The notes: generated from the sequence alone by a model not told the origin. Positions 16,332 through 26,947 are shown, counted from the first letter of the stretch. The stretch is 64,000 bases of DNA from Paraburkholderia sp. DHOC27 (GCF_003429005.1 NZ_QVQV01000002.1:1-64000); one strand, 5' to 3'. Translations and numbers: made by a program.

Positions 16332-16360
16332 ACGGCCTCCGTGTTGCTGGAGGCCGTTTT
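16332..16360 (+). terminator. Rho-independent terminator
   Basis: ACGGCCTCC (16332-16340) pairs perfectly with GGAGGCCGT (16349-16357) and runs into TTTT. It lies 24 bases after the stop of the exported protein gene. Confidence 0.8.
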
Positions 16361-16410
16361 GACATGACGATTACTCAGGATGACTGAGTGGTTTCGAACA
16401 TCTCTTTGCT

Positions 16411-16851
16411 TCAGAATGCCCCGGTCTGCGGCAGATCCCTGCGCGCCTCGGCCGTCAGCGAATTCGCGGCAAACAGACTTCTCACGCGTTCGTCACGCAA
16501 ATAGAGCGCGCCCCATACGCAAGCGCCCAGCACCAGGCTGATGATCTGCGGCGGCGAGCCGATTTCGCCCAGCCGAAAGTGCGTGCAGATCGCGCCGCCC
16601 AGAAAGCCTGTCAGCAGGATCGCCCCCACCACCGCCGTTCTCGGGGTAGCGTAGGCAATCGTGCAGATCAGCAGGATCATGCCGAGCATGGGAGCCGTGG
16701 CGTCCGGAAAGCCGGTTGCGGCGAATTTCGCTTGCATGCTCGGGGGGAACATCAGGATGCTCACAGCGTCGGCGAGCAGCGCCAGAACGACCACGGCGCT
16801 GATGATGCGGCCCGTCCATTGGGCGGCTGAACCAGTTGAATCTCGATGCAT
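16411..16851 (-). CDS. DoxX-like integral membrane protein (146 aa)
   Basis: Four likely membrane helices (IISAVVVLALLADAVSIL, MLGMILLICTIAYA, AVVGAILLTGFLGGAI, IISLVLGACVWGALYL) and the HFRLGE region after helix 3 mark the DoxX/DoxX-like family. GAGGAG precedes the ATG. Role unknown; members are linked to redox or thiol stress. Confidence 0.75.
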   Translation of the reverse strand: MHRDSTGSAAQWTGRIISAVVVLALLADAVSILMFPPSMQAKFAATGFPDATAPMLGMILLICTIAYATPRTAVVGAILLTGFLGGAICTHFRLGEIGSPPQIISLVLGACVWGALYLRDERVRSLFAANSLTAEARRDLPQTGAF

Positions 16852-17047
16852 GGCTTGCTCCTCGATCGTGTCTGAAAAGCGTGACGATAGGCGCGAAGAA
16901 TGAGGTGAAAGTTACGAGGAGCATCATCGGCCAACTTTCGGTGATAGCACTCTGCGAAGCGTTGCGATGAGATTGAGATTTAGACGCCGCTCGTTATAGA
17001 CTGCTGGCCAGCACCGGCCGCCCACTCTTCCCTTCAGGACGTGATTC

Positions 17048-18673
17048 ATGTGCTCAACGCCGCGCACCGAAAAATACGCCAAGGAAGCACAGGAGATCGT
17101 GACGCCCTTCGTCCGCGGCGACCTCTTTTCTGGCGTCGTTCTGGTCGCGAAACAGGGCGAGGTAATCTTTCGCGAGGCTTTCGGTTTCGCCAATCGGGAA
17201 TGGGCCATCCCGAACACGCCGGACACACGCTTTCGCATCGGTTCAATTACCAAACAGTTCACGGCAGCCGCCATTCTCCGCCTCGCGGACCGCGGCAAGC
17301 TGAGCGTTGCCGACCGCCTGGGCCAGTATCTTTCCTATGTGCCGGATAGTTGGCAAGACGTCACCCTCCATCAATTACTGACCCACACATCGGGCATTCC
17401 GTCCTATACGAATCTGCCGGATTTCTCGAGTCGCATTTCGCTGGAAGAACGGACCCCGAGAGCGGTCATGGAGCTGACCCGCGATCAACCACTAGAGTGT
17501 GTGCCAGGCGAGCAGTTTCGCTATAGCAATACCGGCTACACGTTACTCGGCAGCGTGTTGGAGAGCATCACGGGTCAAACCTATGCGGACTTCCTGCACG
17601 ACGAATTCTTCGAGCCCCTTGGCATGCGCGACAGCGGCTACGAGCATACGACGCAGATCATCGAGCGTCGGGCGGACGGATATACCTGCGTCGACGGTCG
17701 GTGGCGACACGCGCGGTACATTGCCATGTCTTTGCCTTACGCCGCCGGTGGCCTCTATTCCACTGTGGACGACTTATATCGCTGGTCACAGGCCCTCATG
17801 AAAGGCGATGTCATCCGTCCCGACACGCTCGAAGCAATGCTGCGCGATCACGGACAGGGTTACGGCTATGGCTGGTTCATTGCGACCGCCGACGAGCGCC
17901 GCTTCATCCATCATGGCGGCGCCATAAACGGATTTCTGGGCACCCTTGACCTGCGCCCCGACGACGACCTGACGACCATCGTTCTTGCGAATCTGCAGGC
18001 TTGTGAGGTGCCGATGATTGCGACGCGCCTCGCGCGAGCGAGCCTTGGTCTGTATCAGCCACCTCGCGAGCTTGTGCTGGACACGTCGAAACTCGACGAA
18101 TATGTGGGCGCTTTTCAAATTGGGCCAGGGCATTTTCTGGAAATGTCGCGCAGCGGGGACCAGATTCTGTGCGCTCATCTGACGGGCCGCCGGCCTCATA
18201 CGCTAGCCTGTTCCGCACCCGACTTGTTCGTTTCGAAAACCAGCGACGTCGAAATGACCTTCAACCGCACGACAGAAGGAACGGTGTCGTCCGTCACGGT
18301 TCGCGAGCATGGCGCGACCTTCAACGGGCAACGGACCGACAAGGCAGTCGGACAGAAGCTGGATGAAACTGCGGTTGAAAACGATCTGGACATCGCTGCC
18401 GATCCTCCGGCCCTCTCCCAATATGTTGGACGCTATCGCCACCCGCGCATGCATTTCGAGGTGACGCTGTCTGGCGACCAGTTGTTGGTGCAAGCCACGA
18501 AGCAGCCGAAGCTGCGGGCTGTGTTCGAGAATGATCGAACTTTCGTGATTGAAGAAGCTCAAGCGAAGATTACCTTCGAGCACACGGACAGGAATGGCGT
18601 GTGGGCGCTGATGCTGCTGCAAGCTGGCGCACGCTTGCGCGCGTTCAAACTGTTTGATATGAGCGCCGCGTGA
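17048..18673 (+). CDS. Serine hydrolase, class C beta-lactamase/penicillin-binding type (541 aa)
   Basis: The beta-lactamase fold covers about residues 25-330: SxxK motif is SITK (RIGSITKQFTA, near residue 66), the second motif is YSNTGY and the third is HHGG. The C-terminal 200 residues are beta-rich and probably form lipocalin-like domains found in many such esterases. No signal peptide is seen, so it is likely a cytoplasmic esterase or peptidase rather than an antibiotic-resistance enzyme. AGGA lies just upstream of the start. It is followed by the VOC gene after 54 bases. Confidence 0.8.
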   Translation: MCSTPRTEKYAKEAQEIVTPFVRGDLFSGVVLVAKQGEVIFREAFGFANREWAIPNTPDTRFRIGSITKQFTAAAILRLADRGKLSVADRLGQYLSYVPDSWQDVTLHQLLTHTSGIPSYTNLPDFSSRISLEERTPRAVMELTRDQPLECVPGEQFRYSNTGYTLLGSVLESITGQTYADFLHDEFFEPLGMRDSGYEHTTQIIERRADGYTCVDGRWRHARYIAMSLPYAAGGLYSTVDDLYRWSQALMKGDVIRPDTLEAMLRDHGQGYGYGWFIATADERRFIHHGGAINGFLGTLDLRPDDDLTTIVLANLQACEVPMIATRLARASLGLYQPPRELVLDTSKLDEYVGAFQIGPGHFLEMSRSGDQILCAHLTGRRPHTLACSAPDLFVSKTSDVEMTFNRTTEGTVSSVTVREHGATFNGQRTDKAVGQKLDETAVENDLDIAADPPALSQYVGRYRHPRMHFEVTLSGDQLLVQATKQPKLRAVFENDRTFVIEEAQAKITFEHTDRNGVWALMLLQAGARLRAFKLFDMSAA

Positions 18674-18727
18674 TGGCTCGAGTGTTGAAGGCGCGCCATT
18701 CGTTCCCAGCCAATCTGGAGAGGTCCA

Positions 18728-19099
18728 ATGCCGATTGCCATGTCCAGGTTGATGCTGTACGTCCATGATGTCGAATTGCTCAAGTCTTTCTATCAAACCC
18801 ATTTCGGGTTCGGGGTGGCCGAACACATCGAAGGCGAATGGGCGGTGCTCAACGCTGGCGCGATGGAGATTGCTTTCCACAGAGTGGGTGAGCCGTATCG
18901 CGAGCTAGAACATCACTCCAATAGTTCGAACGCGAAAATGGTCTTCTCGGTCGAATCAGGGCTATTAGCGTTGCGCGAAAAGCTGGTGAGCGCGGGCGTG
19001 CAGATGCGCGGCCTGAAGCGCTATGACGGCTTTCCGCAATTGATGTGTGACGGAGAGGATCCCGAAGGAAACGTCTTTCAACTTTGTCAGGCTGATTAG
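18728..19099 (+). CDS. VOC family protein (glyoxalase-like, 123 aa)
   Basis: Single vicinal-oxygen-chelate module: strands SRLMLYVHDVELLKSFYQ at the start and DGEDPEGNVFQLCQ at the end, with Glu near the C-terminus as the expected metal ligand. GGAGAGG lies before the ATG. Function is not set by the fold: lyase, dioxygenase or antibiotic binder. Same direction as the serine hydrolase. Confidence 0.75.
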   Translation: MPIAMSRLMLYVHDVELLKSFYQTHFGFGVAEHIEGEWAVLNAGAMEIAFHRVGEPYRELEHHSNSSNAKMVFSVESGLLALREKLVSAGVQMRGLKRYDGFPQLMCDGEDPEGNVFQLCQAD

Positions 19100-19243
19100 A
19101 AGCGGAGCGATTTGCCGCAACCTTGCATTCGGCGCATGTTCTCTCCATACTTGCCGCACACAGCGCCAGTTTAATGCTGTGATTGATCGTTTTTTCAAAA
19201 CAACGGCTTATTCAAATCAATCCTGACGGGAGATGCCGAAACA

Positions 19244-19702
19244 ATGGAAAACAATCGCGGTAGCGCTATAACAGCATTAAAAAATGCCCCCGTCTTTGTT
19301 AAAACGGCAATTTCGCTCTACGCGCTCGCCGTTTTGCAATATCTCGTCGTGACGCTGGGTGGGTTGATCTTCATGATGCGGCCTGTTTCCAGGCCTGCCG
19401 TCCCACTCGACGCGCTCTTCGGCATTGCCGCCCTCCTCCTGGCGTTCGGCGTTCTGAAAGCGTTCCTGGCCTTCAAGTTATTCAGGCGTAAAAACTGGGC
19501 ACGAATTGTCGTCGTGATTGTGTCGGCGCTGGTAGCGGCATTGCTGATCCAGGGCGCCATCGTCGTGTCCAAGGTCGATCCGCATGCCTCCTTCAATACG
19601 TTGACCCATAACTATGGGCTCGTTGCGGAAATAGCGGCCGCCTTGCTGTTATTGCTGCCGCAAAGCAAAGGCTGGTTCGTACCGAAGCGAGCCAGCGCCT
19701 GA
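19244..19702 (+). CDS. Hypothetical four-helix membrane protein (152 aa)
   Basis: No family recognised. Four hydrophobic helices at about residues 19-45, 56-78, 86-108 and 125-142, with KLFRRKNWAR as a cytoplasmic positive loop. ACGGGAG lies before the ATG. It stands alone between a VOC gene and a convergent LysR gene. Confidence 0.6.
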   Translation: MENNRGSAITALKNAPVFVKTAISLYALAVLQYLVVTLGGLIFMMRPVSRPAVPLDALFGIAALLLAFGVLKAFLAFKLFRRKNWARIVVVIVSALVAALLIQGAIVVSKVDPHASFNTLTHNYGLVAEIAAALLLLLPQSKGWFVPKRASA

Positions 19703-19720
19703 CAGAGGCCGCCAAGGTCA

Positions 19721-19741
19721 TGCGCGGTTTCGCACCGCGCA
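19721..19741. terminator. Stem-loop between convergent genes
   Basis: TGCGCGGT (19721-19728) and ACCGCGCA (19734-19741) pair perfectly around TTCGC, 19 bases after the membrane protein stop. No T tract. Confidence 0.4.
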
Positions 19742-19752
19742 GCATGCCGCAG

Positions 19753-19766
19753 TCGAAACGTTTCGA
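19753..19766. promoter_or_regulatory. 14-bp perfect palindrome of LacI/GalR-operator type
   Basis: TCGAAACGTTTCGA is a perfect palindrome with the central AAACGTTT core typical of LacI/GalR-family operators. It lies between two convergent gene ends rather than in a promoter. Confidence 0.35.
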
Positions 19767-19848
19767 TTCTGGCGCACAGCGTTTTTGCAAATATACAGTC
19801 GAAAGCCGCTTTTGAAGGTTTCTAATCTCAAACACTTCGTCATCCGAA

Positions 19849-20736
19849 TCAAATCTGAAAGACAGCCGCCACGTGATCGATAAACGCCCGCACCACGGGC
19901 GGCAATCCGCGACGTGTCGTGAACACGAGGTGCACGATGCCGCTGGCGGTTTTCCAGTCCGGAAACACATGAACCAGTTCGCCATTGGCAAGCTGTTCGC
20001 GGCAGGTATGGTCTGGCAGCAGCGCCACGCCGAGCCCCGCCACCGCCGCATCCCGTAACGAAATATAGTCCGAGCAGGTCATGCGCGGCTCGCTGCGGTG
20101 CACGTGGGTGACGTCGTCCGGGCCGGTGAATTCCCAGGCAATCTCGCCCATCTGATCCGTGGTCGCCAGGGTGGGCAATGCAGAGAGCGCCGCAAGATCG
20201 TCGCCAGTGCAGCGCGCCGCCACGGTTGGCGACGCCACGAGTATTCGACTCGACGACCCTAACGTGCGCACGATCAACGACGCATCCGTATCCAGCCTCA
20301 AGCGCACGCGAATGGCAATGTCGATGCGTTCTTCGATCAGATCGACCGGCCGGTCCAAAGCCAGCACCTGGAGTTTCGCTTTCGGGTAGCGCGCGAGAAA
20401 CGTGCTGTACGCGCCGGAAAGCACCGGCATCAAACCGAGGGGACAACTGCAGCGGATCACGCCACGCGGTTCGCCGAGCGCTTCGGAGACCGCCGAGTCG
20501 GCGCGCTGCACGTCCAGCATGATGGCCCGGCAGCGTTCATAGAACGTCTGGCCGATCTCCGTCACCCTGAAGCGGCGCGTCGAGCGCTCGATCAGCCGCA
20601 CGCCGAGCCGCGCTTCCAGTGCGGCAATCCGGCGGCTGATGGTGGACTTCGGCGTGCGCAGCATACGGCTCGCCGCAGCAAAGCCGCCATGCCCGACAAC
20701 CTCGGCAAACAGGATGTAGTCGTTGATATCCGCCAT
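19849..20736 (-). CDS. LysR-family transcriptional regulator (295 aa)
   Basis: N-terminal winged HTH (FAEVVGHGGFAAASRMLRTP, TISRRIAALEARLGVRLIER) at residues 1-60, then the type 2 periplasmic-binding-like effector domain (PLGLMPVLSGAYSTFLARYPKAKL). It is divergent from the SDR gene starting at 20867 with 130 bases between starts, so it most likely controls that gene and itself. Confidence 0.88.
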   Translation of the reverse strand: MADINDYILFAEVVGHGGFAAASRMLRTPKSTISRRIAALEARLGVRLIERSTRRFRVTEIGQTFYERCRAIMLDVQRADSAVSEALGEPRGVIRCSCPLGLMPVLSGAYSTFLARYPKAKLQVLALDRPVDLIEERIDIAIRVRLRLDTDASLIVRTLGSSSRILVASPTVAARCTGDDLAALSALPTLATTDQMGEIAWEFTGPDDVTHVHRSEPRMTCSDYISLRDAAVAGLGVALLPDHTCREQLANGELVHVFPDWKTASGIVHLVFTTRRGLPPVVRAFIDHVAAVFQI

Positions 20737-20866
20737 GCACGCCCTTCCATTGACTCATTTTTGGAACGATCAAACCCATTTTCGCAGTCTACCGCGTTGA
20801 TTGGCCCATTGGCATCATCCTTTCAACGCGACGCAATCTGCACCGCGACACTCAAGGAGAGATGAA

Positions 20867-21622
20867 ATGAGCGGCAAATTCGCAAACAAGGTAGTGGTGG
20901 TAACGGGCGGGACGAGCGGCATTGGCTATGCGACGGCAGCACGCTTCGCCGCAGAAGGCGCATGGGTGTACATCACCGGCCGCCGGCAAAACGAGCTGGA
21001 CAAGGCGGTGACGGCACTCGGCCCGCGTGTGGTCGGGGTGCAGGGCGACATGTCCCGGCTCGCGGACATCGACCGGCTCTACGACGCCGTCCAGCAGAAA
21101 CACGCGCAGATCGACGTGCTGTTCGCCAATGCCGGCGGCGGCTCCATGTTGCCGCTCGGCGCCATCACCGAAGAGCACTATGAAAGCACCTTTGGCAGCA
21201 ACGTGAAGGGCGTGATTTTTACGGTGCAAAAAGCGGTTCCGCTGCTGCGCGACGGCGCCTCGGTCATTCTCACCGGCTCGACCACGGGCAGCATGGGCAC
21301 GGCTGCGTTCAGCGTCTACAGCGCGTCCAAGGCCGCAGTGCGCAACCTCGCTCGGAGCTGGACGCTGGATCTGAAGGACCGTGGGATTCGCGTGAATGTC
21401 GTGAGCCCTGGACCGGCAAAGACGCCGGGCCTGGTCGAGCTGGCCGGTCCGGACAAGGATCAGCAACAAGGCCTGCTCGACGCGCTGGCCACGCAGGTGC
21501 CGCTGGGCCGCGTCGCCGAGGCGGACGAGATCGCCAGTGTCGTGCTGTTCCTCGCCTCCGACGAAGCGAGCTACGTGGCCGGCGCGGAAATTTTCGCGGA
21601 CGGCGGCATGGCGCAGGTCTGA
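20867..21622 (+). CDS. Short-chain dehydrogenase/reductase (251 aa)
   Basis: NAD(P)-dependent oxidoreductase. Nucleotide motif is [10 protein letters not shown] (residues 13-22), the NAG segment is FANAGGGS, and the active site is Ser in LTGSTTGS with YSASKAA. AGGAGA lies about eight bases before the ATG at 20867; the longer frame from 20801 has no site. An Asp/Arg selectivity motif ([10 protein letters not shown]) favours NADP. Substrate unknown. Likely target of the divergent LysR. Confidence 0.88.
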   Translation: MSGKFANKVVVVTGGTSGIGYATAARFAAEGAWVYITGRRQNELDKAVTALGPRVVGVQGDMSRLADIDRLYDAVQQKHAQIDVLFANAGGGSMLPLGAITEEHYESTFGSNVKGVIFTVQKAVPLLRDGASVILTGSTTGSMGTAAFSVYSASKAAVRNLARSWTLDLKDRGIRVNVVSPGPAKTPGLVELAGPDKDQQQGLLDALATQVPLGRVAEADEIASVVLFLASDEASYVAGAEIFADGGMAQV

Positions 21623-21670
21623 GCGTCGCTTAACAGGCTGGCCGGCTTGAGACGTGCAGGGTTCAGCGTT

Positions 21671-23464
21671 TCAAGCCGGTGGCCCGTCATGCGTCAGGAA
21701 CGCGAAATCGCAGCCGTCATCGGCTTGCAGGATTTCGCGTTCATACAGCTTCGCGTAGCCGCGTTTCGCGGGCGCCACGCTTGACGCTGGCAGCGCCGCG
21801 CGACGCCGCTCCAGTTCCGCCTCGGACACCAGCAGTTCCAGCGCATGCCGCGCCACGCTCAGCCGGATGCGGTCGCCGTTCTGCACCAGCGCCAGCGGGC
21901 CACCTGAGGCAGCGTCCGGCGTGATATGCAACACGATCGTGCCGTACGCGGTGCCGCTCATGCGCGCGTCGGACATGCGCACCATGTCCTTCACCCCCGC
22001 TCGCGCGAGCTTGCCGGGAATCGGCAGATAACCGGCCTCGGGCATCGCCGACGCGCTGGTCGGCCCGGCGTTGCGCAGCACGAGAAAGTCCTCGGCGGTC
22101 ACGTCGAGGTCGTCGCTGTCGATGCGATTCGCCAGGTCTTCGAGCGAATCGAACACCACCGCGCGCCCTTCCGTTTCGAACAGCTTCGGGTCGGCCGCCG
22201 AGCGCTTCATGATCGCGCCGCGCGGCGCGAGATTGCCGAACAGCGCAACGAGGCCACCGGTCTCGCGCACCGGGTCCTTGAATTCGCGCACCACGGAGTG
22301 GTCCACCCAGGTCACGTCGTGCAGACGGTCGCCCAGCGTTTCGCCCGTCACCATGCGGCAGTCCAGATGCAATAGATGCTTGATCTCACGCAGAATGGCG
22401 GGCACGCCACCCGCTGCATACAGGTCTTCCATATAGTGCTCGCCGGTGGGCTTGAGATTCACCAGCACCGGCGTGGTTTCGCTGAGTTCGTTCAGACGCC
22501 GCAGATCGAGCTTGAGGCCAAGCCGCCCCGCAATGGCGGCAAGATGGATTACCGCATTGGTCGATCCGCCAATGGCCAGCAACACGCGCAGCGCGTTTTC
22601 GACGGAGTGCGCCGTGATCACCTCGCTCGGCCGGATCGGATGGCTGATCAGTTGGAACGCGGCGCGGCCCGTGTCTTCGGCAATCCGCAGACGATCGGCG
22701 TCCACCGCCGGACAGGCGGCGCTGTTGGCCGGCATCATGCCGAGCGTTTCGGCGATGATCGCCATCGTGCTCGCCGTACCCATCACCGCGCAGGTGCCGG
22801 CCGTCGATGCCAGCCGCCGCTCCACGACCTTGATCTCCGCGGCGTCGATTTCGGTGGCACGAAAGCGCGCCCAGAAGCGGCGGCAGTCCGTGCACGCACC
22901 GAGCCGTTCGCCGCGATGACGGCTCGTCGACATCGGGCCCGCCACCAGTTGAATCGCGGGAATATCCGCCGACGCCGCGCCCATCAGTTGCGCGGGCACA
23001 GTCTTGTCGCAGCCGCCCAGCAGCACCACTGAATCCATCGGCTGCGCGCGGGTCATCTCTTCGACATCCATCGACATCAGGTTGCGAAACTTCAGGCTGG
23101 TCGGCGTGAGAAAGGTTTCGCCGAGCGAGATGGTCGGAAACTCGATCGGCAAGCCGCCTGCGGCCAGCACGCCGCGCTTCACCGCCTCGATCATCTCGGG
23201 AAAATGGCGATGGCAGTTGTTGAAGCCGCTCGCCGAATGCGCAATGCCGACAATCGGCCGGTCGAGCATCTCGCGGCTATAGCCCATCGAACTGGCAAAG
23301 GTGCGCCGCAGATAGACGCTGAACTCGCGGTCGCCGTAGTTCGTGAGGCCCCGCGCAAAGCCCACGGGTGTCGCTTTTGTTGACCTGATTTCGCCTTCGT
23401 CGCCGGTTTCTCTGCCCTTCCCACCCTTACCACGCTCATCACTTCGATCGCTCATCGTGCTCAC
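21671..23464 (-). CDS. IlvD/Edd-family dehydratase, sugar-acid type (597 aa)
   Basis: Iron-sulfur dehydratase that removes water from a 2,3-dihydroxy acid to give a 2-keto-3-deoxy acid. Cluster cysteines appear to be Cys84 (FNNCHRH), Cys152 (GGCDKT) and Cys225 (AGTCAVMGTA). The spacings of 68 and 73 residues agree with what I recall for [2Fe-2S] L-arabinonate-type dehydratases. A charged 25-residue N-terminal extension precedes the core. The start is GTG at 23464, directly abutting the stop of the aldehyde dehydrogenase; an in-frame ATG lies three codons later. It is the last gene of cluster 1 and probably acts after the dehydrogenase on an acid intermediate. IlvD itself is less likely given the sugar context. 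Confidence 0.85.
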   Translation of the reverse strand: MSTMSDRSDERGKGGKGRETGDEGEIRSTKATPVGFARGLTNYGDREFSVYLRRTFASSMGYSREMLDRPIVGIAHSASGFNNCHRHFPEMIEAVKRGVLAAGGLPIEFPTISLGETFLTPTSLKFRNLMSMDVEEMTRAQPMDSVVLLGGCDKTVPAQLMGAASADIPAIQLVAGPMSTSRHRGERLGACTDCRRFWARFRATEIDAAEIKVVERRLASTAGTCAVMGTASTMAIIAETLGMMPANSAACPAVDADRLRIAEDTGRAAFQLISHPIRPSEVITAHSVENALRVLLAIGGSTNAVIHLAAIAGRLGLKLDLRRLNELSETTPVLVNLKPTGEHYMEDLYAAGGVPAILREIKHLLHLDCRMVTGETLGDRLHDVTWVDHSVVREFKDPVRETGGLVALFGNLAPRGAIMKRSAADPKLFETEGRAVVFDSLEDLANRIDSDDLDVTAEDFLVLRNAGPTSASAMPEAGYLPIPGKLARAGVKDMVRMSDARMSGTAYGTIVLHITPDAASGGPLALVQNGDRIRLSVARHALELLVSEAELERRRAALPASSVAPAKRGYAKLYEREILQADDGCDFAFLTHDGPPA

Positions 23465-24904
23465 TCACTGAAGTCGATACTTGATGTACTTCGGTTCGAG
23501 ATAGTCGCGCATGCCCAATTGTCCGCCTTCCCGCCCGAGGCCGCTTTCCTTCGCGCCGCCAAACGGAATCTCCGCCGCCGCCAGCAGCATGTCGTTCACC
23601 CCTACCATACCCGATTCGAGCGCTTCGCTGGCGCGCATCGCGGTGCTGAGTGAATGCGTGAAGACGTAAGCGGCGAGCCCGAACGGTACGTTGTTGGCGC
23701 GTTCGATCACCTCGTCGAAGGCGGTAAAGGTCGCAATGGGCGCGACCGGCGCGAAGGGTTCGGTGGTCATGATGTCCGCGTGTTCCGGCACATCGGCGAG
23801 GATGGTGGGCTGAAAAAAGAAGCCGCTCTTGAACTGCCCCGGGATGCGGCCGCCTGCGCGCAATGTCGCGCCTTTGTTCACGGCGTCGTCGACCAGCGTG
23901 AGCGCGCGGGCACGGCCACGTTCATTGGCCATCGGTCCAAACTCGGTTTCGGCCTCGAGACCGTTGCCGATCCGCAGGCCGTTCGCCACCTCGCTCATGG
24001 CCTGTTCGAAAGCGGCCTTGACGTTTTGATGCACATAGAAGCGGCTCGGCGAGATGCACACCTGGCCGGCATTGCGAAACTTTGTACGCGCGCACAGCGT
24101 GCCTGCCGCCACCGGGTCTGCGTCCTCGAAGACGATTACGGGTGCATGGCCGCCCAGTTCCATGCTGACGCGCTTGATACCGTCCGCGCACAGACGCAGG
24201 ATTTGCTTACCGACCGGCACCGAACCGGTCACGCTCACCTTGCGGATAATGGATGAGGCGATCAGGTGCGTCGAGATGGCGGGTGGATCGCCTGTCACGA
24301 CATTCAGGATACCTGATGGTAAGCCAGCAGCCTGTGCCGCTTCGACGATCACGTAGGTCGCCGAGGGCGCTTCTTCGGATGGCTTGATCACGATCGAACA
24401 GCCCGCGGCCAGCGCCGGGGCGATTTTGCGCGCCGGTAACAGGCCGGGAAAATTCCACGCGGTGAACGCTGCCACCGGGCCGACCGGATCGAAGCGCACC
24501 TGCAGACGGCTCGCGGCGTCGCGCCCGTCGAGCGTGTGCCCGAACACGCGGCACGCCTCGCCCGCGTACCAGTCGAACTGATCGGCCATTGCGTTGAACT
24601 CGCCTTTGGATTCGGCGAGCGGCTTGCCGGTCTCCAACGTCATGCGGCGCGCGCCGTCCTCGGCGCGGCGGCGGATCTCGTCGGCCATTCTGCGCAACAG
24701 CGCCGCGCGATCCCAGCCGGACACCGCGCGCCAGACGCGAAAGCCACGTTGCAGTGCGGCGAGCGCATCATCGAGGTCTGCGCTGCTTGCGGACGGAATC
24801 TCGCCGAGCGGCGCGCCGTCGAAAGGATTGAGCACCGGCATCGTCGCACCGGAGCGCGCACCACGCCACTCGCCGTCGATAAACAAACCGTGGTTGCTGT
24901 ACAC
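23465..24904 (-). CDS. NAD(P)-dependent aldehyde dehydrogenase, succinate-/ketoglutarate-semialdehyde type (479 aa)
   Basis: Oxidises an aldehyde to an acid. Key residues: WNFP (150-153), general base Glu249 in MELGGHAP, and nucleophile Cys283 in GQVCISPSRF. The RFY tail after the cysteine is typical of semialdehyde-type enzymes. The start is GTG at 24904 with GAGG eight bases upstream; a longer frame to 24970 adds 22 arginine-rich residues. It is not MmsA-type, which is CoA-dependent, so its product would be a free acid suitable for the abutting dehydratase. Part of cluster 1. Confidence 0.85.
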   Translation of the reverse strand: MYSNHGLFIDGEWRGARSGATMPVLNPFDGAPLGEIPSASSADLDDALAALQRGFRVWRAVSGWDRAALLRRMADEIRRRAEDGARRMTLETGKPLAESKGEFNAMADQFDWYAGEACRVFGHTLDGRDAASRLQVRFDPVGPVAAFTAWNFPGLLPARKIAPALAAGCSIVIKPSEEAPSATYVIVEAAQAAGLPSGILNVVTGDPPAISTHLIASSIIRKVSVTGSVPVGKQILRLCADGIKRVSMELGGHAPVIVFEDADPVAAGTLCARTKFRNAGQVCISPSRFYVHQNVKAAFEQAMSEVANGLRIGNGLEAETEFGPMANERGRARALTLVDDAVNKGATLRAGGRIPGQFKSGFFFQPTILADVPEHADIMTTEPFAPVAPIATFTAFDEVIERANNVPFGLAAYVFTHSLSTAMRASEALESGMVGVNDMLLAAAEIPFGGAKESGLGREGGQLGMRDYLEPKYIKYRLQ

Positions 24905-24995
24905 GTTGGGGTCCTCGGGTTGATGGCTTCGAGCCAAGGGTTGCGCACGGCGCGCGCGGAGATCCACCACGTCGACGTGAAAACCTCACTCGCCA

Positions 24996-26947
24996 TTAAA
25001 GCGTCTGGTCACCGTAGCGCTGCTCGACGTCCGCGACCCACGGTCCGACGTTCCAGCGCCCATACGCACCCATGCCGCCTTCGTCGGCCGCGCCCCAATA
25101 CACGGGGACGTGCACCACCGACAGGCCGTCGTGACGATGCGCTTCATCCAGCGCGGCTTCCAGTTCCGCCGCCGTCCAGCCGCCGAATACGCCTTTCACG
25201 CCGCGGACGGCATTCGCCATCGCGACGAAGTCGATCTGCACATCGTCCTGCGTGCCGAAGTCGGGGCCATACTGCGCGACCTGCAAGGAGGAGATCGCCC
25301 CCATGCGGCGGTTGTCGAACAGCACCAGCATGCCCTTCACACCGTGCACCACGGCGTCGATCAGGATTTGCGGATTCATCATGAACGAGCCGTCGCCGCT
25401 AAACGCGATCATGTAGCGGCTGTGCCGCGCGAGCGCGCTGGCGAGCAGTCCGCTCGCGGCGAATCCCATGTACGAGGCCCCGCTCTCGGTGAAGGTATCG
25501 TCGGGACGGTCGTCCTCGACGATCTGAAAACCGTTGGCCTGCACGTCGCCCGCATCGAACAGCTTGATGGCGTCGATGCGCTTCGCAAACGCGGCCGCCG
25601 TGTGGATCGCGCTCGGTTGCGTCAGCACTTCCCTGCCCCAAGCATCGTCCATCAAGGTCACGCCGTTCACGCGGGCGTGCTTCAACGCATGCCACTCCAG
25701 CTTTCTCGCCACGCACGTGTCGAGCCAGTTTTGCGTCTCGCGATCTTTCTGCTGACCGCGGCGCTGCAAGGCCAGCAACAGCCCTTCGATGACCGCGCCA
25801 ATGTCGCCGGTCAACGCCACTGTGTGGTTGTAGTGGTTCGCATCGTCGATGTCGCCGTTGATGTTCACCACCGCTTCTGCGAGCGGGTAGCCCGTTCCCG
25901 AACAGTCGGCCTGACACACCGCGCGTGAGCCGACCGCGATCAGCAGGGTGGCGTTTTCCATGGCGTGATTGCCCGACAGCGAGCCTTTGCTGCCGCCCAC
26001 GTGCATGTTGCGTGGATGCGCATCGGGCAGCACGCCGAGCGCGTTGGGCGAGAGCACCACCACGGCGCCGGCGGCTTCAGCGAGGCGCGCGAGTTCGGCG
26101 CCGTAGCGGCGCGCGCCGCCCCCGGCCTTGATGACGATGCGCGCATGGCGCTCGATCAATTCACACGCGGCGTCGTAGGCGTCGTTACGCGCGGGAGCCA
26201 GCACGGGCATCAGCATGCGTTCGGGCAATGCGTCGATGCGCAGTTGCACGCGCCGTGGCTGCACGTTGATGGGCAGCATCAGAAAGAACGGTCCCGCGAA
26301 ATACGGGCGATGCACGGTCTCCGTGCCGCGCCGCATTGCGTCGCGCAACGCCTGCGGGGTGTGCAGCGTGTAGGCGCCGCCCATCGTTTCGGTCAGGCGC
26401 AGAAACTGGTTTTGCCGATGCCCGGGAATCTGCTGCATGTTGTAGCCTTCGCCGTGCGTGGTCTCGTCGCCATAGATGTGATAGACCCCCACGCCATTCG
26501 ACGCCGCCGCGAGCGACCCCGCAAAAGCCTGCAACGCGCCCGGCCCGATCGAAGTCACGACGGCCGGCGTTTCACCGAACACCCAGGCGAGCACCGTGGC
26601 CGCGTGCGTCATGGCGACTTCGTTGCGGCACTGGAAAAAGTGCGTCGCGCCCTGCTGCGTATAGATGCGCAGAATATTGCCGAGGTCAGTCGTGCCATGG
26701 CCGAGAATGCCGAGATATTTGCTGACGTGCTGGCGCAGCAGCGCAAGCACCAGCGCCTCGGAGACACTGACTTCGAGCGACGCGTTCAGCGTGCCCGCTG
26801 CAATCGCATTCATCAGGCCGCCGGCGCGGGCAATCGCACGGGCGCGCTCACGCACCTCGGCCGTCGCGGCGTCTTCCAGTGGCGCATCCTGGCGCGGCTC
26901 CACCGGAACCTCGGTGCTGGCGCTCGCGGCCGATTTGCGGGCGGTGT

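Noticed and set aside
21679..24256. Several plus-strand open frames of 150-220 codons across the dehydratase and aldehyde dehydrogenase genes
   Set aside because: They are antisense to clear enzyme genes, His/Arg/Ala-rich and without ribosome sites.
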